A stretch of 17,243 bases of DNA from Mycocentrospora acerina (lineage: Eukaryota > Ascomycota > Dothideomycetes > Pleosporales), in assembly GCA_022701365.1 (NCBI GenBank), contig JAKUHH010000291.1:7403-24645 (forward strand), read 5' to 3'. Of this stretch, positions 9,840 to 17,243 are shown one piece after another; position 1 is the first letter of the stretch, and every line of letters begins with the position of its first letter. Below the pieces are notes generated by a model. It was not told the DNA's origin. It was given only the letters and a program-made list of their open reading frames with translations, and did not search any database. Made by a program: the position numbers and the translations under genes.

Positions 9840-10015
9840 ATGTATCAGCAATCTGATATCAAGTCGCTCTCTTGTGAAGACAGAATAATCCTTGCTCTCC
9901 AGGCATTTAATCTGACGCGTCTCTAAGCGAGCGACGCGCTTCTGCAATCTTCAATGTCCATCGAAGCTCTCCATCGCCGACGCGTTGGCAAGCTGCTGTT
10001 AAGATCCTGTTCTAA
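9840..10015 (+). pseudogene. Fossil pogo-type transposase, 5' part
   Basis: The ATG at 9840 opens MYQQSDIKSLSCEDRIILAL followed by QAFN. After a one-base frame change it reads SLSERRASAIFNVHRSS, and after another, HRRRVGKL. This lines up with the N-terminus of element 5 (MSQQPNVKSLPREERINLAV, then SLSTRRAAAVYTVSETTL), the psq-type helix-turn-helix region. It is cut off at the TA where element 2 begins, and the presumed continuation lies beyond element 2 at 12279. Confidence 0.6.
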
Positions 10016-10017
10016 TA

Positions 10018-10062
10018 CCGTGTCCGTGCGCGTGACGAGCCGATTCGCGTGACGAGCCACCC
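10018..10062 (+). repeat. Element 2 left terminal inverted repeat
   Basis: It starts CCGTGTCCGTG. Two abutting 17-bp units, 10029-10045 and 10046-10062, each start CGCGTGACGAGCC (13 of 17 identical). The repeat ends exactly where the second unit ends. Confidence 0.9.
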
Positions 10063-10108
10063 CAACCAAAATCACACCCACACTCCAACGCGTGATAACT
10101 CAACAACC

Positions 10109-12122
10109 ATGGCAGCTATTGACGAGGCACTAGCAGCAATCGAAGCGCGGGGACCAGGCGAAAAACCTGAGTACAGAGCAACTGCAAAGAAGTTTGTTGT
10201 TAACCGTACAACGCTGAGCTAAAGACACCAGCGTCTTCAAGCACCCCATGCAGTCAAAACAGCCAGCCAGCAAAAGCTCACCCCACAACAGGAGCGGGAG
10301 CTTATACGGTATATAGAGAGTCTTACCAGACGTCATTTACCCCCTACAAGAGAGATGATACGGAATTTTGCGTCATCTATAGCCCATAATCTTGTAAGCG
10401 AGAGCTAGGTTACGCGCTTCATTAACTATCACAACATCCATCTCATCTCAAAGTGGACGACTGGGATGGACCGCAACCGCCACCAAGCTGACTCAGGGGA
10501 GAAATACAAGCACTATTTCAGCCTCCTACAGCACAAAATCAACCAGTACCACGTTGAACCTTGCCACACATACAATATGGATGAGAAGGGCTTCATGATT
10601 GGTATCACGAGCAGGGAAAAACACGTGTTCAGCAGGCAGATGTGGGAGAAGGGTGAGGTTACAGCATCGCTCCAAGATGGTAGCCGTGAGTGGATTACTG
10701 TACTAGCGTGTGTAGGTGGTGATGGTAGAGCTCTGCCGCCAAGCCTCATCTATCAGGCTGCCGGTACAGCTATACAATCAAGCTGGGTTGACCCAATTGA
10801 GTCAGGGGAACACTCTGTATTCGTTACCACATCACCCTCTGGCTGGTCAAACAACGAGATTGGTACTGCCTGGCTTAAACAAGTGTTTGATAGGTATACC
10901 AAGCCTTCATCACCACGCTTTCACCGACTACTCATTGTTGACGGTCACGGTAGTCACCTGACGATGGATTTTATCAACTACTGTGACCAAAATCGGATAC
11001 TCCTGGCTATATTACCTNAATAGGTATACCAAGCCTTTATCACCACGCTTTCACTGACTACTCATTGTTGACGGTCACGGTAGTCACCTGACCATGGATT
11101 TTATCAACTACTGCGACCAAAATCGGATACTCCTGGCTATATTACCTCCTTACTCAACCCACACGCTTCAACCCCTTGATGTGGTATTGTTTAAACCCCT
11201 ATCAACCGCGTACTCAAAAGAGCTCTCAACCTACCTTCACATCAGCCAAGGCCTGTCAGCAATCAAGAAGGGGGACTTCTTTTCTTTGTTCTGGAAGGCT
11301 TGGGTGGCTACCTTCACAGCGTCACTCATACTCAAGTCATTCAAGGTCACTGGAATTGTACCCCTGAATCCCGACACTATACTTGATAGGTTTACCAACA
11401 CCACCCCAGAGCGATCAGGCTCACGTGAGAGCTCTACGTCAGTACTTAGTGGTGAGGACTGGGTCAAAATCGGGAGTCTTATACGGTCAGCAGTGAAGGA
11501 TAAGGACAGTCAGGAGTCAAAAAAGCTCAGCCAGTCACTCCACCATCTCTCAGTTCAAAACCAGCTACTCCACCATGAGATTCAAGGACTGAGAGAGGCC
11601 TTACAGGTCAGAAAGAGGCATAAGAAGAAGGCTGTATCACTTATACCTGATGAGTACTAGGGTGGAGCTATCTTGTAGTCTCCTTCTAAGGTGGAGAGAG
11701 CACGTGAGGCAGTGAGGGTTAAAGAGCAAGAGAAGAAGAAGCTGGAGCTTGAAAAAGCTGAGATGGCTGAGCTAAGGCGTGCCAGCAAGCTACACAAGGA
11801 TAAGATAGCTCAAGAGAAGCGTGAAGCAAAAGAGGTAGTCAACAAGGTCAAGGAGAAGGAGAAAGAGGAGGCAGCTGCATGCAAGGCTTAAGAGGCAGCC
11901 AAAAAACAGGGTCAAAAACAAACCTGCAACACTCAGAAACCTCTATAATTGCCCTAAAGGGGTAAGCGTAAGGCATCAACTCTATCTACCCAGCCAAAAA
12001 AGCAACAGAAGCGTGTGATGGATGTGGTGGGTGGTCAACCTGTCACTGAGCGACGCTGACCACTACCAACCACTACCACCCGTAGCGGCCGCAGCGTTAA
12101 CCTCCCAAGTAAATTTCGATAG
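10109..12122 (+). pseudogene. Pogo/Fot1-type DDE transposase (element 2)
   Basis: The layout is that of CENP-B-like pogo transposases: N-terminal psq-type helix-turn-helix (MAAIDEALAAIE... to NRTTLS), a second DNA-binding part (LTRRHLPPTREMIRNFAS to SKWTTGMDRNRHQAD), then the DDE domain. Catalytic Asp candidates lie in YNMDEKGF, LLIVDGHGSHLTMDF and HTLQPLDVV. The C-terminus is K/E-rich coiled coil (11691-11888) and ends SGRSVNLPSKFR-stop. Stops interrupt it at 10220 (TAA), 10406 (TAG, within SES-stop-VTRF where Trp is expected), 11658 and 11676 (TAG), 11889 (TAA) and more near the end. Most fit CAA, CAG, CGA or TGG codons changed by C:G to T:A. The apparent frame break at 11018-11147 is an assembly duplication. 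The long stop-free runs 10409-11017 and 11094-11657 show recent decay. Confidence 0.88.
10890..11147. repeat. 128-bp direct duplication around a single N
   Basis: 10890-11017 and 11020-11147 are the same 128 bp with four differences. The only N in this element (11018) sits between them. The duplication falls inside conserved transposase sequence (LLIVDGHGSH to LLAILP) that should occur once. Reading it once restores the frame. Confidence 0.9.
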
Positions 12123-12231
12123 CCCAAATTAATCGCAAGCGTGACTTTATTACTCTACCACAAACTCTCGTGATAATAGCTATTGTACGTGGCTGTAGAG
12201 CCTCATTTTTGCGTAATCGGTTGGGGTGTTA

Positions 12232-12276
12232 GGGTGGCTCGTCACGCGAATCGGCTCGTCACGCGCACGGACACGG
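12232..12276 (-). repeat. Element 2 right terminal inverted repeat
   Basis: It is the exact reverse complement of 10018-10062 and is followed by TA. Confidence 0.9.
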
Positions 12277-12278
12277 TA

Positions 12279-12420
12279 CATGTTATGCCAATGCAACTAT
12301 ACGTGGTTGGACTTGGCAAGAGTTACCAGAAGAACTGGAGATCTTTTGAACGATCCTATGCCCTGACTACTTAATTCGTATCAGTACTGGCAGAGTAGTT
12401 GTGGTAGTTTGAATTTGCGG
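12279..12420 (+). pseudogene. Fossil pogo-type transposase, continuation after element 2
   Basis: The reading VVGLGKSYQKNWRSFERSYA then LTT-stop-F (about 12303-12377) resembles the second helix-turn-helix (CENP-B/Tc5 type) of the element 5 family, where GDGQVSKNWASNLV-stop-RKSELKS occurs. KNW is the shared core. Together with 9840-10015 it looks like one host transposase into which element 2 jumped. The 60 or so residues expected between the halves are not visible, so the fossil had probably lost sequence before or after the insertion. Confidence 0.45.
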
Positions 12421-12527
12421 ATTTGATGTTCGTAGGGTGGCCCGAGCGTACCCACAATCAGACTTTTGTTTCGTGACTGTACCATGGACCGAATTTCGTT
12501 GAGTCTGGCAGATTAAAATAAGTCATA

Positions 12528-12590
12528 ACGTACCTCACGGGCGAAAGAATCACTGAGCGAGAGAATCACTTTTGCTAAGCCCCTACTAAA
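12528..12590 (+). repeat. Element 3 left terminal inverted repeat
   Basis: It contains two abutting 16-bp units (12543-12558 and 12559-12574), each GA[A/G]AGAATCACT followed by four or so variable bases. It matches the right end at 57 of 63 positions. Confidence 0.85.
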
Positions 12591-12607
12591 CTACCCTTTC
12601 TATACTA

Positions 12608-14515
12608 ATGCCTTCTAAACACTACTATTTAGACATGTTAAAGGAAGCTTAGATATAGCTTGCGCTCTAGGCTCTTAAACAAGACATAACTCTTTCTTAG
12701 CAATATGCTGCAGCTATCTATAGGGTTCTTTAAGCTACACTAAGCAAATAATATGCAGGATAACCTTCTTGCGCTAATTCTATAGCTAACTTGCAGAAGC
12801 TAGATAATAATAAAGAAGAGGTAATTGTTAAATATGTTCTTAAGCTAGACGCGCAAGAATTTTCCTTTTAGCTTTTAGATATAGCTACTATAGCTAATTC
12901 TTTGCGCGCTAAGTGCAGTCTAGGCCTTATTAGCATAAATTAGCCTAGTATATTTATTAAGTAACACTTAGAGCTTAAAGTTAAGTTTAATTATAAGTAT
13001 AACTATAAGAGAGCCTTTTATAAAGATCTTAAGGTCCTGCAGAGCTAGTTTAGCCTAGTAGCTAATATTAAAGCTAAGTATAGTATCTAAGATAAAGATA
13101 TATATAACTTTAATAAGACAGGCTTTATAATAGGCTAGATCTCTTAAGGAGTAGTTATTACAGCTTTAGAATAATAAGGTTAGCTAAAAGCTGTCTAGCT
13201 AGGTAACTAGGAGTAGGCTACAGCTATAGTAGGCATTAATACTAAAGGATAAGCTATTCTAGCCTTCTTTATCTTTAAGGCCTACTACTACCTCTCTGCC
13301 TAGTATAAAGAAGAGGATCTGCCTTAAGACTAAGTTATTAGAGTCTCTAATAACAGCTAGACTACTAATAAGCTTAGTCTAGACTAGATAGAGCACTTTA
13401 ATAGGCATATAAAGTAGTGTACTGTTAGTAGCTACTGTTTGCTTATTATTAATAGTTATAAGAGCTANCTTCTTTATCTTTAAGGCCTACTACTACCTCT
13501 CTGCCTAGTATAAAGAAGAGGATCTGCCTTAAGACTAAGTTATTAGAGTCTCTAATAACAGCTAGACTACTAATAAGCTTAGTCTAGACTAGATAGAGCA
13601 CTTTAATAGGCATATAAAGTAGTGTACTGTTAGTAGCTACTGTTTGCTTATTATTAATAGTTATAAGAGCTATAACTCTCTTAAATTCTAGCAATACTGT
13701 AAGGATAACAAGATAATTACTCTCTATTTACTTCTTTACTTATTACACCTTACGCAGCCTTTTAATGTAAGTTGTTTTGCTGCTTTAAAGAAAGTGTATA
13801 AGTGCTAAGCTAAAATACTTATGTGTAATTAGATTAACTATATTATAAAGACTAAGTTCCTGCTATGCTTTATACACGCCTATAATGCTGTAATTACCTC
13901 TAGCAATATCTAAAGAGGGTTTTAAGGCACTAGACTAGTCCTATTTAACTTAGAACAGGTTATAAGCAGCCTTAATATAAAGCTATATACTCTATTACTA
14001 CTACTACTTATTAATAATAAGCTCTAGCAGTTATAAACCTTAAGCAACACCTTTAAACTTAGATTACAGTTAACACTTATAAAGGCAAAGATTTAGAGGT
14101 ATATAAGTAGCTTACTAACCTCTTTAGTTAAAGCATTTAAGAAGGTCTTAAAGGGGGCAGCTATTATTGTGTATAAGCTAGTGTTAGTGTAATAGGAAAT
14201 TACTAAGCTTTAAGCAGCTAATAAGGCTGCTACACAACGTAAATTGTATAAAAGAAAGTAAGTTAAAGCAGAAAGGACCCTAATAGTTAAGAATAAGCAG
14301 TAATTAACTACTCTAAAGGAGTTTAAGGCGCGTAGTAATAAGAAGAAGGCAAAGAAGTAAGTGCGCGCTAATAAGGCTAAGCTAACCTAAAGGCACTGTA
14401 GATAGTGCAATAAGACTAGATATAACACGTAAATGTGCAAAAATAATGTAGAAGTAGTCTCTAAGTAATATTACAGCCTGTTTTGCCTTGTGCAGCGCTA
14501 ATTTGTAGTGTTTTA
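12608..14515 (+). pseudogene. RIP-destroyed pogo-like transposase (element 3)
   Basis: From the ATG at 12608 (MPSKHYYLDMLKEA) one frame can be followed almost to the end, with dozens of TAA/TAG stops where Gln or Trp would stand. Readable landmarks are DKDIYNFNKTGF (first catalytic Asp now Asn, a G:C to A:T change), YYYLSA-stop-YKEEDLP, CLLIINSYKSYNSLKF (relatives have DGHESH), then QYCKDNKIITL, HLTQPFNVSCFAALKK (relatives have LLQPLDV) and KTKFLLCFIHAYNA. The tail is lysine-rich and ends in an eroded zinc knuckle at about 14392-14450 (HCR-stop-CNKTRYNT-stop-MCKN; its His is now Tyr). The same order of landmarks in element 4 confirms the identity. It cannot encode a working enzyme. Confidence 0.85.
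13264..13672. repeat. 204-bp identical direct duplication around a single N
   Basis: 13264-13467 and 13469-13672 are identical over 204 bp with the N at 13468 between them. The repeated segment covers conserved transposase sequence that relatives have once. Confidence 0.93.
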
Positions 14516-14533
14516 GGCTATAATAAGGTGAGT

Positions 14534-14596
14534 TTTAGTAGAGGCTTAGCAAAAGTAATTCTCTTGCTTAGTGATTCTTTCGCCTGTAAGGTACGT
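14534..14596 (-). repeat. Element 3 right terminal inverted repeat
   Basis: The reverse complement starts ACGTACCTTACAGGCG. At all six mismatches to the left end, this end carries T or A in element orientation, i.e. it is the more mutated copy. Confidence 0.85.
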
Positions 14597-14615
14597 TAAT
14601 CACAACAAATAGATA

Positions 14616-14672
14616 ACGTGTTTTACAAGCAAGTGCGCATTACAAGCGAGTGCGCACCCCACCAACTTCGTG
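14616..14672 (+). repeat. Element 4 terminal repeat (3' end of element)
   Basis: It holds two exactly abutting 17-bp units, 14623-14639 and 14640-14656, TTACAAGC[A/G]AGTGCGCA with one mismatch. CCCCACCAAC follows, a motif shared with element 5 and with the fragment at 6046. Confidence 0.8.
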
Positions 14673-14746
14673 CACTACTACAGGCAAACATCTCAACCAC
14701 GTTAAGAGATAATATGTAGATATTGATAAAATAGATTAAGCAATGT

Positions 14747-15721
14747 CTAAAGTGTGTTTTTGCACGTGCGTGAGTTATGCCCTGTCTCTCTGCACCTCTT
14801 GCAGCGCGCAAGAGCCTGGCAGCTGAGGCCTGATTGCTCTCTACCTTAACGCTGTTTACGCTCTATCTGCTAGTTAGCCTCCTTTTAAGCAAGTATATCC
14901 TCTCTATCTCCCTTTGTTAGGACTCCTTGCTTCTAAATCCGCTTCTTTTTGCGTTGCCTGCGCCTTAGTGCTGCCTTGTTGGCTCTCTTAAGGCTAGTAA
15001 TCTGATTGCGCATTAGCTTAGCTAAGAGCATTATTACCTCTGCACCTTTCTTAAGCTAGCTAATTGCCTTAATTATTAAGTCTAGCGATAAACTCTTGTG
15101 CTGCCGCACGCGATTACATACTAATGTTGATTAAGCCTTAAGCTTACGTACGTTGCTCAGCGTACGAGCCTCCTAGGGGGCCTCTGGCAGAGCGGCTGGT
15201 GTAGGTGTATGAAGCTGCACATCTAGCTTTGATAGAACAACATCTAGCTTAAGAGGGACAAGGCCTGCGCCTTGAAAAGCTAAGCAGATATTAGCTGCTG
15301 TGAATAACTGTGTAAAGGCTGCCTTAAAAGCTGGCAGGAACTTGAGCTTTGTGATGTGGTTAATGTGGTGGCAGATTAGATCTTTAATCTCACAGCTGTA
15401 CGCGCGCTTCAGCACTGAGAAGCAGACTACGTCAAGTGGCTGCAGCAGGTGCGACGAGTGAGGCGGCATACAGAGCGTGTAAATATTGTTTTCCTTGCAG
15501 AGCTCTCGAAACTTAAGAGACTGGTGGCTCTCATGGCCATCAAGGATAGGCAGCCGACGCGCCCCAACTACCTTGCCCTCTGTATGCTTGATGAAGTGTT
15601 TCAGCCACGTAACACCTAGCCAGTTATTCGTCCAGACTTTGTCACTGACTGCAATCGCCCAATCACGCGGGGTATCCTCCTCGTACCAGGCAGATAGGTG
15701 GTGATGCCAGGTCGGTGGTGG
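14747..15721 (-). pseudogene. Truncated pogo-like DDE transposase with zinc knuckle (element 4)
   Basis: One frame runs from about 15721 down to 14747. It starts inside the DDE domain (WHHHLSAWYEEDTPRDWAIA), followed by SDKVWTNNWLGVTWLKHF, LPILDGHESHQSLKFRELCK (second catalytic Asp) and MPPHSSHLLQPLDVVCFSVL (third). A long C-terminal region of basic, helical character follows. It ends CKRCRETGHNSRTC, a CX2CX4HX4C zinc knuckle at about 14760-14801, before the stop. The first catalytic Asp and both helix-turn-helix domains are absent because of the internal deletion. Seven internal stops, all TAA or TAG, fall in the C-terminal half, the first at 15175-15173; the upstream half is stop-free. RIP acting on Gln/Trp codons is the likely cause. 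Confidence 0.82.
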
Positions 15722-15730
15722 AACACGTTA

Positions 15731-16489
15731 TCCAAGATCCTCAGCCTTCAGCCCCTTTTTTATTTAAGCTTTTTAAACTACTTCCGATCCCCTTTCAAAC
15801 ACTAGTATTTAAGAACACAGGAACTTTGTATATGTAGAGTAGTTTTCCTGTATCCTTTCAGACAAGACCTACAGGTATAGAGAATAATATTCTTGGTGTT
15901 CTTAACGTCTCAGCACTCCCATATGCCTCGTAGTAGTTTCACAACATATTCGGATCCCTCTCTTCTTGCCTACGTCGACAAAACAATGTGATTGAGGGCA
16001 AAAAGCAATGAGTAGATTGATTGACGAGATTGAACACAACGCCATAAGGGTAGTGTTCCTGCTGCTTATAGACATGATAGGGGAATCCCACAAGTCCTCT
16101 GCGCAACATGATCTCTTAGTGAACTGGCTCACGATACGTGAAATCGAGCCTCGACATGGGCCATGGCTCACTTCGCCAAGGGTCGAGCTCACTCATCATG
16201 TGTTACAAGCTCACTATGCCAAGAGCCAAGCCAGTCACGTGATTACTCATTTGTGAGTGACTTGGCCTGAGCATATCTTCGGTCAAGGTAATTACATCTT
16301 TTTGGTTCTAGCCCGGGGGTCGTAGAATCTGATCGTAATAGTACATAACATCATTTTACCCTACCTGAAGGGCATACTTCCACACATTTCCATGCAACTT
16401 TACTGCACTAAGTGCTATAGACAACTTATTTTAGAGTTCACCTAGCATGCATTTCGTACTGAAGTAAGCTGTAATATAGAGACAATGGA
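15731..16489. other. Intergenic spacer between elements 4 and 5
   Basis: About 760 bp. The longest open frame (16008-16256, plus, 82 codons, MSRLIDEIEHN...) has no recognisable domain, is overlapped by an equally long antisense frame, and is not supported as a gene. No repeat family member or RNA gene was seen. Confidence 0.45.
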
Positions 16490-16491
16490 TA

Positions 16492-17243
16492 ACGTCATCC
16501 ACATGCAAACGGCGCACACAAGCGAACGGCGCACCCCACCAACAATCTACTCATCTCAACTTTCAACAACTATGTCTCAACAACCCAACGTCAAATCACT
16601 CCCTCGTGAAGAAAGGATAAACTTAGCTGTCTAAGCAATAAAATCTAACCCTTCTCTAAGTACGCGACGTGCTGCAGCTGTCTACACTGTTTCTGAAACT
16701 ACTCTTTGATCGCGACGCGCTAGACAAATGTCACGACGTAATACTTAGGCTAACTTGTCAAGGCTTACTAAATACAAGGAGGAGACACTTGTCTAATACA
16801 TACAGAAGCTAGATGCGCAAGGACTCGCACCTACGCTTAGTTACGTGCGTGATATGGCTAATTAACTGCTTGCTGTGCGTGGTGATGGCCAGGTTAGCAA
16901 AAATTGGGCTAGCAACCTTGTCTGACGCAAGTCTGAGCTCAAATCTTAATTAACTTGGCAGCGCAATCACCAGAGAGACCTATGCAGCGATCTAACAGTT
17001 ATCAGCCCTTAGTTTAACTTAGTACAGAACGTAAAGGCGAAGTACAGCATTATAGATAAAGATATCTACAACTTTAATAAGACTAGCTTTATAATAGGCT
17101 CTAGAGGGAATGTTAAGGTTGTCACTGCTTTAGAGAGACACAATCGGCCAATTGCTGTTCAACCTAGTAACTGTGAATAGGTGACGTTAATTGTAATGGT
17201 CAGGCGCCCTGCCCTTGCTATTGATACTACGCAATAACCCCAC
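16492..17243 (+). mobile_element. Element 5: pogo-like transposon, 5' part (runs off window)
   Basis: The left end begins ACGTCATCCACATGC after TA (16490-16491). The terminal region has two 17-bp units, 16505-16521 and 16522-16538, each GC[A/G]AACGGCGCAC plus four bases, then CCCCACCAAC as in element 4. A transposase frame follows and the right end is outside the window. Confidence 0.8.
16572..17243 (+). pseudogene. RIP-mutated pogo-like transposase, 5' part (element 5)
   Basis: The ATG at 16572 gives MSQQPNVKSLPREERINLAV, then SLSTRRAAAVYTVSETTL (psq-type helix-turn-helix), KKL-type linker QKLDAQGLAPTLSYVRDMAN, and a second DNA-binding part with GDGQVSKNWASNLV. The DDE domain starts at DKDIYNFNKTSF (catalytic Asp changed to Asn, the same change as in element 3) and continues GSRGNVKVVTALERHNRPIA then VQPSNCE-stop-VTLI. 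About ten in-frame stops (TAA, TAG, TGA) are present, most explicable as CAA, CAG, CGA or TGG after C:G to T:A. A small frame change seems to occur near 17195. The rest lies outside the window. Confidence 0.82.

Larger units (their letters stand above)
10018..12276 (+). mobile_element. Element 2: pogo/Fot1-like transposon, nearly complete
   Basis: It has perfect 45-bp terminal inverted repeats (10018-10062 and 12232-12276) and is flanked by TA at 10016-10017 and 12277-12278, the target-site signature of Tc1/mariner elements. It carries one transposase reading frame from 10109 to 12122. The raw 2259-bp length is inflated by about 130 bp by a duplicated join with an N at 11018; corrected, it is about 2.13 kb, close to element 1. 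The perfect ends make it the youngest-looking element here. Confidence 0.9.
12528..14596 (+). mobile_element. Element 3: heavily RIP-mutated pogo-like transposon
   Basis: It is bounded by 63-bp terminal inverted repeats starting ACGTACCT (12528-12590 and 14534-14596) with six mismatches, every one a C/T or G/A transition. TA lies at 12526-12527 and 14597-14598. The interior is strikingly A+T- and TpA-rich with little CpA or TpG. The raw length of 2069 bp includes a 205-bp duplicated join around the N at 13468, so the real element is about 1.86 kb. Confidence 0.85.
14616..15728 (-). mobile_element. Element 4: internally deleted pogo-like transposon
   Basis: The element lies in reverse orientation. 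Its 3' terminal repeat starts at 14616 (ACGTGTTTTACAAGC) after TA (14614-14615). Its 5' end survives only as the outermost seven bases (AACACGT at 15722-15728, the reverse complement of ACGTGTT) followed by TA at 15729-15730. The inner 5' terminal repeat and the N-terminal half of the transposase are missing, leaving about 1.1 kb. It is less RIP-mutated than element 3. Confidence 0.7.

Noticed and set aside
10890..11147. A biological tandem duplication within a transposase domain.
   Set aside because: The N between the copies and the identical pattern at 13468 point to contig joining.
12600..14520. A long region full of TAG/TAA within otherwise protein-like frames, as if stop codons were reassigned.
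   Set aside because: Relatives in the same window have Gln or Trp at comparable points, the changes are all C:G to T:A, and the regulator genes here use normal stops. RIP explains it.
16008..16256. An 82-codon ATG-started open frame on the plus strand with a hydrophobic patch (RVVFLLLIDMIG).
   Set aside because: It has no recognisable domain, an equally long antisense frame covers it, and nothing marks a promoter or splice structure.
16228..16262. An imperfect palindrome around AGTCACGTGATTACTC...GAGTGACT.
   Set aside because: The stem is short with a long loop and no T-run or neighbouring gene, so no regulatory role can be supported.

Overview
The window reads as an accessory, transposon-rich stretch of a filamentous ascomycete (Pezizomycotina; a Dothideomycete such as a Pleosporales is the best guess). 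The basis is short GT-AG introns with CTGAT- or GCTAAC-type branch sites, fungus-specific Zn(II)2Cys6 regulators, several Tc1/mariner-superfamily elements of the pogo/Fot1 clade inserted at TA, and C:G to T:A decay resembling repeat-induced point mutation (RIP). No bacterial features, CRISPR arrays, rRNA or tRNA genes were seen.

Layout. At 1-882 there is a poly-C edge and the remains of an unrecognised gene. At 931-3261 (minus) a four-exon gene for a 726-residue Zn2Cys6 transcription factor can be rebuilt exactly from the sequence. At 3928-6033 lies element 1, an old, indel-riddled pogo-like transposon, followed by a stray terminal-repeat fragment of another family. At 6388-6967 (minus) is the N-terminal remnant of a second Zn2Cys6 regulator. 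At 8168-9452 (plus) a four-exon gene encodes a third, 334-residue Zn2Cys6 protein; it looks intact but lacks a recognisable middle-homology domain. From about 9840 to the end is a transposon island. A fossil pogo-type transposase (9840-10015 and 12279-12420) is split by element 2 (10018-12276, perfect 45-bp TIRs, TA duplication). Then come element 3 (12528-14596, heavily RIP-mutated), element 4 (14616-15728, minus, internally deleted) and the start of element 5 (16492 to window end).

The two regulator genes are the only genes that look functional, and nothing in the window shows what they control. All transposase genes carry in-frame stops, mostly TAA/TAG as expected from CAA, CAG and TGG codons hit by RIP. 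Elements 1-2 form one family (CCGTG termini, C-terminus ending LPxKF/R-stop). Elements 3-5 form another (ACGT termini); 3 and 4 show a C-terminal zinc knuckle, and 5 is cut before it. In all five, the terminal repeat contains two tandem copies of a 16-17-bp motif.

Two single-N positions (11018, 13468) are each flanked by near-identical or identical direct duplications of 128 and 204 bp. These look like unmerged contig overlaps and should not be read as biology.
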